This document shows, piece by piece, positions 24,221 through 35,800 of a stretch of DNA of 64,000 nt. How positions within the stretch are numbered: the first letter of the stretch is position 1; each line of letters starts with the position of its first letter. Position numbers and translations under genes: made by a program. The DNA lies in the NCBI GenBank assembly GCA_029851415.1, contig CM056742.1:90014748-90078747 (forward strand), given 5' to 3'. Under the pieces are notes generated by a model. That model had not been told where the DNA came from and ran no database searches. It saw nothing but the letters and a program-made list of their open reading frames with translations. The DNA comes from Eretmocerus hayati (Eukaryota; Arthropoda; Insecta; Hymenoptera; Aphelinidae).

Positions 24221-25529
24221 CTAGAATCACTCGATGAAGTAAGTTCCCTCATAATGATTCAGTTCAATTCTCTCGAACTAACTACGCTATAAATCCTCTC
24301 TAAAGATCATAAATGTGATGAAAAAATCGTCCGAATCTCGGAATACGCAATCAAATGAAGGATCTTATACGTACCAAGGCATCACAATTGATTATTAATA
24401 GCCTACTTGCTCTCACAAATGGATCCTAGAAATGCTCTGACATTGGGTTGGCTGCACGTCCTAACAATTTGTACTGCATTGTTGGATAGAGGATGGGTAG
24501 TTTGTTGATCAAATTTAGAGAATTTCCAAACTCATCTCTAGCTAAATAAAAATAAAGTCTGGTACTGTAGAGGAGTGAATGCATTGATCAATAAAGTTAG
24601 TCATTATTTGCTGCATTTTCAATATTGATCCTCCTCATGATAAATCAAATCCCCCACAACGAATAAGGTTTCATCAAAACACAGTTTCTAAAAGAATTCA
24701 CGTCATCCTCTGACGTATCAGATGTCTTGAACCTCTCTGTTTTATGACAAATCTGATTTGACTAAATTACAAGTCCAAGTGCTATGAAATGTAGAAAAAT
24801 GTGCCAGTATTGACTTCCGAATATTGATTTGCGATTCTTTGCGGAGGGAATCGCAGCTAAAATGTATGAGGAGTTTCATTCACTGAGGAAACTGTAATCG
24901 ATAAAGTAGGTATTCACACAGTCCAAGAAAACTGACATATCAAAAGTATGATCAAACTCCAGTCATGTGGTGTGACAGCTTCGAGCTTGAAGTGCTTCGA
25001 TCTTTCTTTGGTTTTACTCAGTACATAATGCACAGTGAACAAGTTTTTTGCGGAGTCCTAACGTGTGAGTGAGGTGGAAACTACTATTATCCTACCAAAA
25101 GTGTTCGAGAGAGCTATTGTGTTTATTATTGATCTATTTCTAGTTTCCTTCGATCTAAATCATCTGCCCTGTTTCAAGACGGGGAGCAACGCGACATATA
25201 CACACGTGAACGAGCATCGCCATCAACTTGTAGAGTTGAGGCCGATAAAGTAGAAACACTGAGTACGATGGAAGCTTTCCTCGCGTGATTCAAGTATAAT
25301 ACACTGTGTGTATTAAATTCATATGTCACATCGATGTCTTGATTTGGGTACTCATTATTACTGTTCCGTCCATTCTGCAACTGAGATGAGTCTGCGAAAA
25401 TAGCATTGCGTGAGTAGAATGGAGAATTGATGCCTGTATATAAGACAATTCAATCAAAATGCATACAAACTCACTTTTATGATTTTTTTTGTTCATATAT
25501 GCTAATGAATTAGTAAACTGCAAAGAATC

Positions 25530-27647
25530 ATGCACCCAATACGCAAATGTAACCATGAAGAAAATAGACGAAAAAAATGTGCTTCGTGTGGCAGAAGAAT
25601 TAACTTCAGAAAATATGCATCTGAATATCAGATTACGGAAAGATTTGAGAAGCTAATCAAATCCCATATCAACAAAGATTTTGGAATGGATCAACCTAAA
25701 TTCCCTCTCAGTATCTGCACATCATGTTGCTTAAGTCTCCTCAGCCGAGAAAAAAATCACTCCGAGCGCCCATTACCAGTTATGCCAAATTATCTAGACA
25801 TTCTCCTCCTAGATGATGTTATTTGCTACTGTTATATATGCCTGACTGGCCAATCGACGGGTCATCTGAAACCAAGGTCAAGTCGGCGCAACCTCCAGAA
25901 CCATCGTGTTACAATAGGACCATCGAATGGACCTTACGGCTGGTTGAATGTCCCTCGAGTGTCTGAGGCTAACAAGAAAAATTCTAGGGGTCGCAAAAGC
26001 ATATCGAAAGGATGTGATGAGTGTCATCAAATAGTCGGACGAGGGATCAGGCATGCGTGTAAAGCAAATGGTAGTAATGCCCGTGACAACTGCATAAATC
26101 TCCTCAAAAATTTGCCGAAGAATAAAGAAAACCAAGTGGTAATGAATGTCCTAAGCAACTTTCAGAACAACACTGGCGTGAGCACGAATCATACGGGAAA
26201 GATGGTGAATTTTCTGAGATCTCACGCAGGTAGGGCTTCTGTACCTGGAGGACCTGAGAAGGAGTTGTCTTAGTATTCAAAAAGGTTGGAGGATCTGTAT
26301 CAGTACGATATTTCCGAGTTTGATACAGATAAGAAAGGCAAAGAGATGAGACCGGTAGTATGGGCTGATGCTGAAACACTCCTCAAAGCGGTCCAAGAAT
26401 ATCGTGATGAATTAACTGATCCCAAAATCAAAAATATGGCGGATTCTGGTCAAGGATTCTCCAAGATTAGCCCATCTATTTTCGAGATTAGGAAGAATGA
26501 GGCTATTGATTTTGATAGGAAAAAGTGTTTATATTCGGAGGGTGGCAGTTCAAGAAGGAAGAATAAGCTCACAAGTGTCAAGAGATTGATCTTGTTATGT
26601 GTCGTGCCCCAGGTTAAAGAATCTTACGAGAACCTGAAGCTTTTGTTTGAACTCACCAATCTCAACAATATTTCTTTCAAATTCATTGCTGATTCCAAGG
26701 TTTATTTGACATGTGTTGGTCAACAAACAGCGTCAGCCTCGTATCCTAGTCCAATATGTTTCATAAAGTTGGAAGATTTGAAAAATCGAGATGTATCGGA
26801 CGATGTGGAACATGAAATGGATCACATGGAAGCATCAGAGAGCTCTAAAATTGAGAAGATAATCCAACCTGAAGATCAGAGAGCTGAGGAATCTTGTGCA
26901 GTCAGTGACAAGTGCCTCAAGCTCAAAACTCTCAAAGATTCGAGGGATGACAATAAAAGTTTCTGCTCTTTGGGGTGGAAGAACGAATTAGCAAAGTACT
27001 GCCATAGCACGGTGGATGAACCACTCTTTTCTGATGCGGATGAAACTCTCGTGATTGAAAAGTGTTTGATTCCTGAGTTACATCTCCTACTAGGCTTTGC
27101 CAATCATATGTTCTGGAAGGGACTTGTACGACTTCTGGGGCGGGAAAAAGCCCTCATCTGGCCTCGGCGATCGAATTTGATCCATAAAAACTATCAAGGA
27201 GAAATATTTGAGGGCAACGCTTGCGGGAAACTTCTGCGAAATCCAGATAAACTACTTGACCCAGAAATCGTTGAGGGCGTGGGTAGGTTCTCCTCAGAGT
27301 CTTTCATCGCATCATTCAAAGCTATGGATAGAGTTGTGGAATGTGCCTTTTCAACGAGAAAAGTTGGTCCCGATTTGGATCAGCATTCACGTGATTTTCG
27401 AAGTGCCTTTAGGAGCACTGGTGTCTCAGAAACCTTGAAGATCCATATCATCCTGTATCACTTGAAGCATTGCCTGCATTTCATCAATGGAAATGGTCTA
27501 GATTCATGGTCAGAGCAAACGGGTAAGTCCGTACATAGAGAATTCTTGGAGCATTGGGAGTCATATCAAATGAACTCTATCGAAGACCCAATGTACGCTG
27601 CACAATTGAAGGAAGCAGTGATACAATTCTCCTGGTGGCATCTCTGA
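25530..27647 (+). pseudogene. Transposase-like protein of the CACGGTG element, single nonsense codon
   Basis: One frame runs from ATG at 25530 to the stop at 27647 (705 codons), interrupted only by TAG at 26271-26273. Joining around it as an intron fails on phase. The N-terminal ~90 residues hold paired cysteines (KCASCGRR, SICTSCC) like a RAG1/N-RAG-type zinc region. A second Cys/His cluster follows (GCDECHQIVGRGIRHAC). The second half holds FEGNACGKLLRN, PELHLLLGFANHMFW and, near the end, NGLDSWSEQTGKSVHREF, blocks I recall from a multicopy family in cnidarians, molluscs and arthropods. A catalytic triad cannot be assigned with confidence. It is central between the TIRs and the only gene of the element. 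Confidence 0.6.
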
Positions 27648-28174
27648 GTGATAAGATTATTTGTAATATTTTGATACTGTGTCAACTTTGGATCATTTGG
27701 TATCTTCGGATTATTTATTATTATTTCATCTGATATTGTTAACCATCCTTCTTTCGTTATTGAATGCTTGTCAAACGATTATTTTTCTTTCCAATTTTGA
27801 TCAATTTTGATGAATAAATTGATTGATAACTGTGACTCCCATTTTCTCATTGAGTGTTGTTCAATCTCATCACTGATAATTTATGAATGTTTTTGGAACA
27901 CAGAGATACTGTGGATATATGAGCAGTCACTTCTATCTCTACAGAGACTTTTAAAAAAATACTGTTTGGCATCTTTATCTCTCCCAGGAGCTTTATTGCT
28001 CCCTTGGTCAGATTCACTTAAGCTGAAGAACTATTCCGATTAAAATGAGAATCATTTTGTGATCCAAAAGCATCAGAATGCATTTGAATCAATCCTTGCC
28101 ATATGTTGCGGATGTATCGAACTTTTTCCATCAAATCTACGCATTGAATCATTTAGTTCATAGAACTCTCCTGA

Positions 28175-28325
28175 AAAATGTTCCAATAAACATTCCTCGG
28201 AAGAAGGAGCTGATGCAATTCCGATGAAAATGGACTTTTGATGTGCTCAAACAGTAGAACAAAAGTCTATTTCCACTTTTTTATGTCAGTTTTCTTCAAC
28301 CTATTGATGGCTCTCCTGCACCGTG
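28175..28325 (-). repeat. Right TIR of the CACGGTG element
   Basis: Inverted match to 24070-24220, ending CACCGTG, then GGCA. Confidence 0.8.
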
Positions 28326-28560
28326 GGCACGTGCGTGTCTGACAGAATTCATTATGAATCCACTCCGAACTCGATATCTTGATGATGTCGGAGAGCTCCA
28401 CTGGTTTCTGTCAATTGCCCGGGCGTTTATATGTTCTGAGGGTTTCAGAATTTTTGGAGGAGGCAATCTCCTAATCAATGATCATCTTCCGGATGTTTGG
28501 TCTGTATTTGGCTGACAGAATCGTTCATGAATCCACCACTATACGTCTCCCAAACTGAGT
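28326..28560. repeat. Tandem repeat array, continuation right of the transposon
   Basis: About one and a half units of the same ~160-bp repeat (TCTGACAGAATTC, CTCCGAACTCGATATC), in the same orientation as 22842-24069. Confidence 0.75.
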
Positions 28561-29040
28561 ATTCCGACTATATTTACGAGTTTCGCTGATTTTCGTCCAC
28601 TCCATCCTCCATTACTCGGCCATTTCCCAACTCTGGCACCGTTTTGTTCGTGTATTCTCCGAGCAATGAAAAAATCATAATGTGTCAGTCAAGTTCCATA
28701 CCTGCAGGTTCCCTTTTCACTCCATGCCTGGGCTAGCTCCATATGATTTCAGCCCAAAACCGTTATAACTCCGCTTTTTTCGAACTCAACAACATTTCGC
28801 ATGTAGATTCTTAGAGCAATAGAAAATTTACCAGGAATGAGTTATAACTGGAACCCGCAACACGGCTCTTTCGTCGATGTTTGGGCTAGCTCCAGCTTCC
28901 GTCAGCTCAGGGCTAGATTTCTCGAGAACGGAAAGAGTAATCAAATCCGCTGTGTGGTAAAAAATCAGCAATGCGAAAGTAATGATTGTTGGCATGGTTA
29001 TTTTTGGTTTGGCATGACTTGCGTGGGCTAGCTTCAGGGA
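28561..29040. repeat. Repeat debris with GGGCTAGCTCC motifs
   Basis: The motif GGGCTAGCT recurs at about 28731, 28888 and 29026, and again far away near 63170, in similar A/T-rich context. It suggests fragments of a dispersed short repeat. No gene. Confidence 0.4.
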
Positions 29041-29190
29041 CGTCAAGGAGTCGACCAGGCAAATTCGGAGAGGTCTGGTAATACACACCCCAGAACCGTG
29101 AACCGTGAGAGGCCCTGTTGATATTTTTGGTAACTTGATCATTGTGCGGTTGCCACGATAGTTCACTGTCGAGTGTGACATAAAAACTCA
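29041..29190 (-). pseudogene. Reverse-transcriptase C-terminal fragment
   Basis: Reverse strand reads LDSELSWQPHNDQVTKNINR with a short continuation. This aligns to LDSELSRKPQINQVTKKVNR in the ORF2 of non-LTR element 1 (about 3829-3890). About 50 codons remain. Confidence 0.7.
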
Positions 29191-29272
29191 CGACAGAATC
29201 ACCGAATTAGACCAATACTCCATCTCGTTCCTCAGCCCCTGGTGAGTCCGTGCATTGCAAGTCTTCAACGTT

Positions 29273-29770
29273 CCTCTCGGTACTCCCTGGCTAAACAAAA
29301 AGAGTCTTAAAAAGAGTCTTTGAAAAGACTCTTTAAAAGACTCTCTAAAAGACTGTCATGAAATGTCTCATTATAGAGAGTCACCGGATGAGACTCGTGG
29401 CCGACGAGACTCTAGGGGAGTAAGACTCATATGGTATTTAAAATATTTAAAAGATGTCTACTGGAATTTTCTCAAACTTTTTCTAACAATTTTGTTTAGT
29501 TTTTCTGGAAGAATGGTGAAGTGTAGAGTGTATACCACGGTCGCTGGATAAAATGTTGAATTAACTTTGTTTAGAGGTTACGAGGGAAATCTCTTGGTAC
29601 ACTATTTATTCAATTTTCAGAAATTAGCAAAATGAATTTCTGATATAATGAAAAAATCTAGGCAAAATCTAAGTTATCCCTATAAGGCTTTGCAACTGTT
29701 CAAAAGACTCTTTCCTGTAAGACTCTTTGACGCTAGGACTCTTTAACGATGAGACTCTTTGACAAAATGA
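29273..29770. mobile_element. Copy A of a repeat with AGAGTCTT/AAGACTCT clusters
   Basis: Clusters of AAGAGTCTT and its complement at 29306-29355 and 29700-29765 bracket an A/T-rich centre. The blocks TGTCTCAT-TATAGAGAGT, GATGAGACTCGT and ATAAGGCTTTGCA are shared with copy B in the same order. No ORF. Probably a non-autonomous element; class unknown. Confidence 0.55.
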
Positions 29771-30094
29771 CTATTCCATGTGGGAGTGCTCTCTACCTTT
29801 TGGAAAGCGATCGTGGCGCCTGAAGCGGGCAAATCGGTACATTGCCAATACCAAATTTTAAAACCAAAGAGGAAAGAAACCAATGGTACCGCGCCTTGCG
29901 GATTATTTTTCCAAAAACTTTTCAAAAAAGTCTCATCGAGATCGGTGCATAATTGAGCTCAAAAGTGGCACAAACGCAGTTAAACGCGGTTCATTCAAAA
30001 TTCGGTCACCCCCATCATAATCAAAACTTGTATGTCAATGGTTCGTTGGCTACGTGACCGAGAGAGTCTTTGGCTTGCAAGAGTAAAGGCCCTC

Positions 30095-31030
30095 TCGGAC
30101 CCTGGCAAAAGTAAAAGAGTCTTCAGAAGAGTCTTTGAATAGACTCTGTCAACTGTCTCATAATAGAGAGTTAGTGGATGAGACTCGTTGCGGATGAGTC
30201 TCTTGCCAAATTATACTCATACACTTTAAAACTTTCAATCATGCCCACTGAAATTTTTTTTACCCATTTTTAGGCGTTTCTCCAAAAGAACGATGAACGA
30301 GCAAACTTTGGAAACAGCTCATTTGATGGTGTGTCAAATCAACCTCGTAGGCAGGTTATGAGAATGGTAAATGGGTTCATTTTTTGAAAATCGTGGAAAA
30401 ATAAGAAAATTGCAATTGAAGGGGGAAAATGGTAGAAACTAGTTTCAAAATTCGCAAGCATTCAGTTACGACAATACGTAATACGCGTTCAACTCAGCAA
30501 CCGAATCAGAAGTGTGCTGAAGAATATCTCTCATGTGATAGAGACTCGTTTACTGGGACACTGTTCTCTTGAACGGCAACGATTCCATGGCGAATGCTTC
30601 CAACTCACCTTTTCCTCTCCAACTGCTAAAATATTGCGTATACCATCGCAAACGATTTAAAGATAATCTTCTCATCCTCGTGGGAAACGTCTCACGATTT
30701 TTGTCACGTTCGTGCTCACAATACTCACAGTCGTAGGTCCTAAACTTATTTATAAACTGGATACAAAATACAAATTATTCGTATATATATAAGGCTTTGC
30801 ATCAGTGCAAAAGACTCTTCGATGATAAGACTCTTCTATGATAAGACTCTTTGACCATAAGAGTCATCAACAATATGAGTCTTTGACGAGAAGACTCTTT
30901 GACTATAAGACTCTTCGACAATATGAGTCTTTTACCATAAGACTCTTCCACCATAATACTATTCAACAGTATGAGTATTTCATGATCACGCTCCTCAACG
31001 TTCAAACTCTTTCAGAATATAACTATCCGA
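30095..31030. mobile_element. Copy B of the AGAGTCTT repeat
   Basis: Same block order as copy A (AAGAGTCTT cluster, TCATAATAGAGAGTTAGTGG, GATGAGACTCGTTGCGGATG, ATAAGGCTTTGCATCAGTGC), but the last cluster is expanded into a 16-bp tandem array. Confidence 0.55.
30811..31018 (+). repeat. 16-bp tandem repeat, about 12 units
   Basis: Units of the form GACTCTTTGACNATAA, alternating with GAGTCTTTGACAATAT variants, follow each other from about 30811 with increasing divergence to about 31018. Because 16 is not a multiple of 3, the ORF across it is an artefact of the repeat. Confidence 0.8.
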
Positions 31031-32810
31031 TGATTAGTAGATTAAGAATAGTTCGCTAAGCGAAAAATATACCCGAATCACGAGAGATCCCAGCTCGTGA
31101 CATCAATCTAGACAAGCGGTGTTAAAAAAATAGATAAAAAATAGATCACTATCATCATAATATAAAATAGATTTCGCATCGAGCTTGTGAGGTTGTAGCT
31201 TGTTTGAGCGATTTGTTTTCAACACGAGCCGTAGGCGGGGGTCAAACCGATCGCTCGGAGGGTACCGTCATGAACGACGCGATACATTCATTTTTCGCAA
31301 TTCTGTACGCACGCAAACATTGGCACATTGCGAAAAACACTCGGCAAACTTCGTTTTTGACAGTCGCAGAGGTAGAATATTGCTTAGAATAGATTATGAA
31401 GCATTCGCAATATCGATAGAATTTGTATGAGTAAAGAACCGAAACAACACATTTTTATATTTTTTTTAAAGGCTCTTTTTGAAGTAGCAATACTCGCGTT
31501 ACGAACTATGCCATTTAGACTGCGCCTAGGTCAAGTGCAGTAAGTAGAGCAACCACTAGAATTTTTTCCAGTTTCTAATGTGCCAAAACTACAAAAGATA
31601 GAGTCACCCATGACAATTTCAAGATTTAGAAACAAATTCAAAGAATCTCGGAGGAATTCTAGTATTTGGCGTAAAATGAAACGCGATTCCAGGCTTTCAA
31701 GGACGTAAGGGCACTCAAATTGGACAACACGGAGCGCAGCAATGGTCCCCATAGCCCAAGACAATTTTCGTCTGTATTTCGTACCTACTTCTCGTCTCCT
31801 GCTTTATGTATCTGCAAGTCTCTTAAATAAGCGTAATCGCACACTCGATTTTCCCGCCAAGCTATCCAATCACTTTGCTGACTTATGTTCCACTAATGCA
31901 TACTTTACGTCTAAATTGAAACAAAACTAGAATATTGTAACAGGGATTTAGAGCTATTCAAGAATGCAATATGAGAGGTTCCCATGACACTAACGTCTTT
32001 CTCTCGAGCCAAAACTTGAGAAATAGTAACTCTTGTCCTGGTACTTTTGCTTCGTGTACAGTGAAGTTAAAGACTTCATTGTATGATTGAAACGATTAAA
32101 AAATTGCATTTCACCTTTGGATTATGGCAGAGATTTAATTGAGTGTGAACGAAGATTTCAAGGGTTAGGTTTACTTTATTGAATAATTCAATACATCAAA
32201 TTACAACGCGGAAAACTTAATTCGACGATAATTATTAAAAGCGACCTGCATGCATGAGCAGGGTTTCATAATATTTGTCATGTCACTTTCAAATCGAGAA
32301 GCATTCGGCACATGAGAAGATCAAAGCTACCTGTTTCAAAATTCGTCATCAACAACTTCTAAAACAAATTAAAAACGTGGAACATCTTGCGCGAAACACC
32401 ATGCATGTACACGATCCATTTTTGGGGCTTTTTCAGAATCGGATTGACTCAAAAGTTTTTAATATAATTCTTTGCATTTCGAAATAACAGTTTCGTTCGT
32501 TGATAATTCTATAATCAAGTTTTACCTGAATTTCCCGACTTAACTTTCTCCACAATCAAATCTTGAGGGATAAAAAACGTTGGTGTAGCCTGATGTTATC
32601 CGAAGACGCCCCGAAAGCCACAGAACCGAACGCGGCCACGTGAATGAAAAAAGAGCGTCATCTACGCAAAAGGGGCTGAACTGCCTAATTGTTCACCGAC
32701 CCAATGGCCACTCGATTTGAAAGTTGTGAGTAAAATATTTCAAATAACTTTCGAGTCACAATAATACTTGGAAAATCGTCATATCATCGAATACATACAT
32801 ACACCCTTGT
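31031..32810. other. No gene recognised
   Basis: A/T-rich with short ORFs only; it includes the presumed 3' flank of the BEN-domain gene, which ends at 32811. Confidence 0.4.
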
Positions 32811-35800
32811 TTAATCGCTTTCGCCAGAAGAGCTATCAGATTCGGAGTCAGATGATCCGGAGCTTGAAGTCGAACTTGAGCTTCCTGAGCTCGATGATTC
32901 CCCAGCTTCTAGGCGTCTTTTCTCTGAAATGAGTCAAAGATTACGATTTACACCGTTGAAGACTACTGAGGCTACGAATTGTTATCAGAACACCCATGAT
33001 GATTAATCAAACAGTTGTAGAAGGAATGTAGTTGTTCTCTTAAAATAAGAAAGATGATTAGCTATGATAAGAAACCCATTTTTTCTGCAACAGTATACAA
33101 ATGTCAAGGCAATTTTCTCAAAACGTTTTCCATTTCGAGCTAAACGAGAATATGGTTGAGTTATTAAGCTTGGGAGGCTTCATCATCCAGGGTGTCTACC
33201 ACATTTTTTGCGGTGCAATTCAGGACTTTTCAAGTACCTTTTAAGGACCGAAATGAGTTATTTTGAGGAGTGGATTTCAAGTAAGGTACTTGTACTGTAA
33301 ATGAAATAGAATATCAAATCCAACAATTGCATTCCGAATATCAGGAGTAACAAAGATATTATTAATTCACAATATTATAAACTAACAAAATCGCTATGAT
33401 TGTAGAGTGAAAGTCAGATATCTATCTGTACATTTAATTTAGAAAAATATAATAGCCAACAAAAGAAATAAGCTGCATTATTGGTGAAATGATCATCCAG
33501 TGGCTGATATTCCTGAAAAAATCGCTGTGGGCGATAGATTCACTACAAATCGAAGCTGCATTTCATTTTGAGGGAAATTTGTCATCCAAATGTCGTGAAC
33601 GGATTATGTATTCCATGAATTTGGCTACTGAGAGTTAATCAAAGCAGAATTACTTCAATTCAGACTGTGTACCTTACAGGTTCCTCCAAGAAAACCTGGC
33701 ATCAGAGGGGCTCCGCCTTGAAGCCACGTGGCTCACATTGGAGTCATTCGATTCCGAAGTAAATATAACCAGCATATCCATACGTTCATCAATTTAGTTT
33801 TCAACGACTGAGTACATGAAATACATGATTAGAGATAGACATCCGCGCGAAGATTAAAATTAACGAGTCGTTTTTTGTACCCAAATCTCAATATTTTGAG
33901 GACCAAACTCCACAATTTAGGACATTATAAAGCTCTAACGACCTTTGAAATCGAATAATAACTTTTTAAGGTCTCCAATGACTTCAATGACTATTAGACA
34001 CCCTGATAATTCATCACACATTCTCAGTGAAATATGGTTCCTATTTGAAGTCATTCACTTCACGCGTAATAATGTCTTGCAATACTTCCACTACGACTAT
34101 GAAAAATATGGAATTCAAGCGAGCTTCATCAAGTATCATTGCATCGGGTTGGGCTAGGCAAAGAATTAAACTCCAATTGAAAGCCACTTTACAGCAAAAA
34201 CTACACTCCTAATAAAAAACAACCGAGGAACATCCATAAAGAATATTTCCTCACCTTCTCCTTCGTCGTAAAGTTTTTTGTGAGCAACACTCATGGCACT
34301 GCTCAGAACAGATGACCAGGATTTCTTCAGCTTCCGCTTTTTCTTTTCTTTCATGGCAAGTTTGTCTACGTGTTCGACAAAAACATCTGAAATGCCCAAA
34401 AATCATGTTCTGAGAGCTTCATCCGCAATCGAATTATTTACCTATTCAATTATAAACATGGGGCAACATAACGATCAGCGTTGTCAATTCGATGCAATTA
34501 TTACAAATATCGCGCACAACTCTTTCGCGATGCAACGTCGTGGCGAGGGTATTCACTGATCATCAGCGTGAGCATGCTACTAATAAGGCCAAATATCGCC
34601 GGACAACTTGAGACCATTCGTTCGTAACAACCATATTTCATAAGTTTGCGGTTTGCTGAGGGAAACCAAGTTAAAATCTTCACGGTAGCAATAATTATAT
34701 ATGTATCGAACGAGACACAAAGAATAATTTTGACAAAGAGACTTGCACAGCTCAATCATGGTGAAGGCAAGGGTTTCCAGACCTACAAATCATACTTTTC
34801 ATTTTCAAAATAATCCAATATTAAGTGGATTTGCTCAACTTATTTTCACCAGAGTAGCGGTACAAGTTCACTATAATTATTTCCGTTACAAGGTAATCCC
34901 TGAACGAAATATCTATTTAGCTATACGTTCACCTTGGTAGTATCTTCTCAATGAAGTAACAAGCAGACTGTGCCCAAAATGAGAGCAAACAAACTTTTTG
35001 TATCGAATTCCAATATTCAGTGACTATTATTTTTCACACTTAAAATGTAAAGCTGAAATAATTCGCAAACTCTGCTGGTATCTGAAGATCATGAGTCAAA
35101 TAACAGACTTAGGCACAAGTTGGAACGTTGGGAGAGCCAAAGATTTACATGTGTGAAAAATTCATTCGCGATTCATTTCTAGCCCAGTTCACGATCATCT
35201 TGCAATCAACGTAGCATGAAATTCATCCACCACCCGAAAATTACGACGGGGAAACTGCGCAAGAGACGAAGAATATTGAATAGTACGAAAACCCAAGTAC
35301 ATTTAGAAGGAGATAAAACATAAAATCTATTTCATTTCCGATCCCATCGATGGATGATTTCATTGAGGAGTTCTGCAGCAGATTTGACTTTTGATTCACA
35401 AGTACTTGCGAGATAAAATACGCGCTTGCATCCAAAAATATTACATTCATTTGATTCACCCAAATATCGAAATATTAAGGACCCAGTACCCCAGGGGACT
35501 TTCTAAGTGCTTAAATACTTGTCAAACCAAATAAAGACAATCGAAAAACTGGATGGGCCGGAAACGCCAGTCTACACCTTAGCCTCGATAAGATTGATAA
35601 TTTTTGGCATGGTGGGTGTCGGCATTCCGTGTGACCTCTATATTATTCTTAGGGAGTATGACAGAAAAAATTCAGTTACAATGTCTCACCTTTCACACAA
35701 GCAACTTTTCGAGGGGTGAATTCTTTTCTGGGCGATCGCCCATAAATCTGTCGAGCCCTGGACACGTCAAGAGCCCTGTTCCCCATTTCTCGAGTTGGCC

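Larger units (their letters stand above)
24070..28325 (+). mobile_element. DNA transposon with CACGGTG termini and GGCA target duplication (CMC/Chapaev- or RAG-type), 4,256 bp
   Basis: Begins CACGGTGGAGGAGAACCATC at 24070 and ends in the inverted form, CACCGTG, at 28325. TIRs are ~150 bp (24070-24220 and about 28175-28325). GGCA flanks both sides (24066-24069 and 28326-28329). Removing the element and one GGCA restores the tandem-repeat unit exactly across the junction, which fixes the ends. It holds one long plus-strand reading frame. CAC termini with 4-bp duplications fit Chapaev-like elements; CACWRTG termini also recall Transib/RAG, which however make 5-bp duplications. Superfamily assignment is provisional. 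Confidence 0.8.

Noticed and set aside
26229..26272. A 44-nt intron that would remove the in-frame TAG
   Set aside because: The length is not a multiple of three, and joining shifts the downstream conserved frame; the donor is weak.
30838..31059. 73-aa ORF with repeated RLFDYK/QYESF motifs
   Set aside because: A translation of the 16-bp tandem repeat, not a gene.
35330..35404. A possible extra BEN-gene exon reading ESKVKSAAELLNEIIHRW on the reverse strand
   Set aside because: Its phase does not match the preceding donor, whereas the exon at 34386-34255 joins both neighbours in phase and completes the BEN domain.
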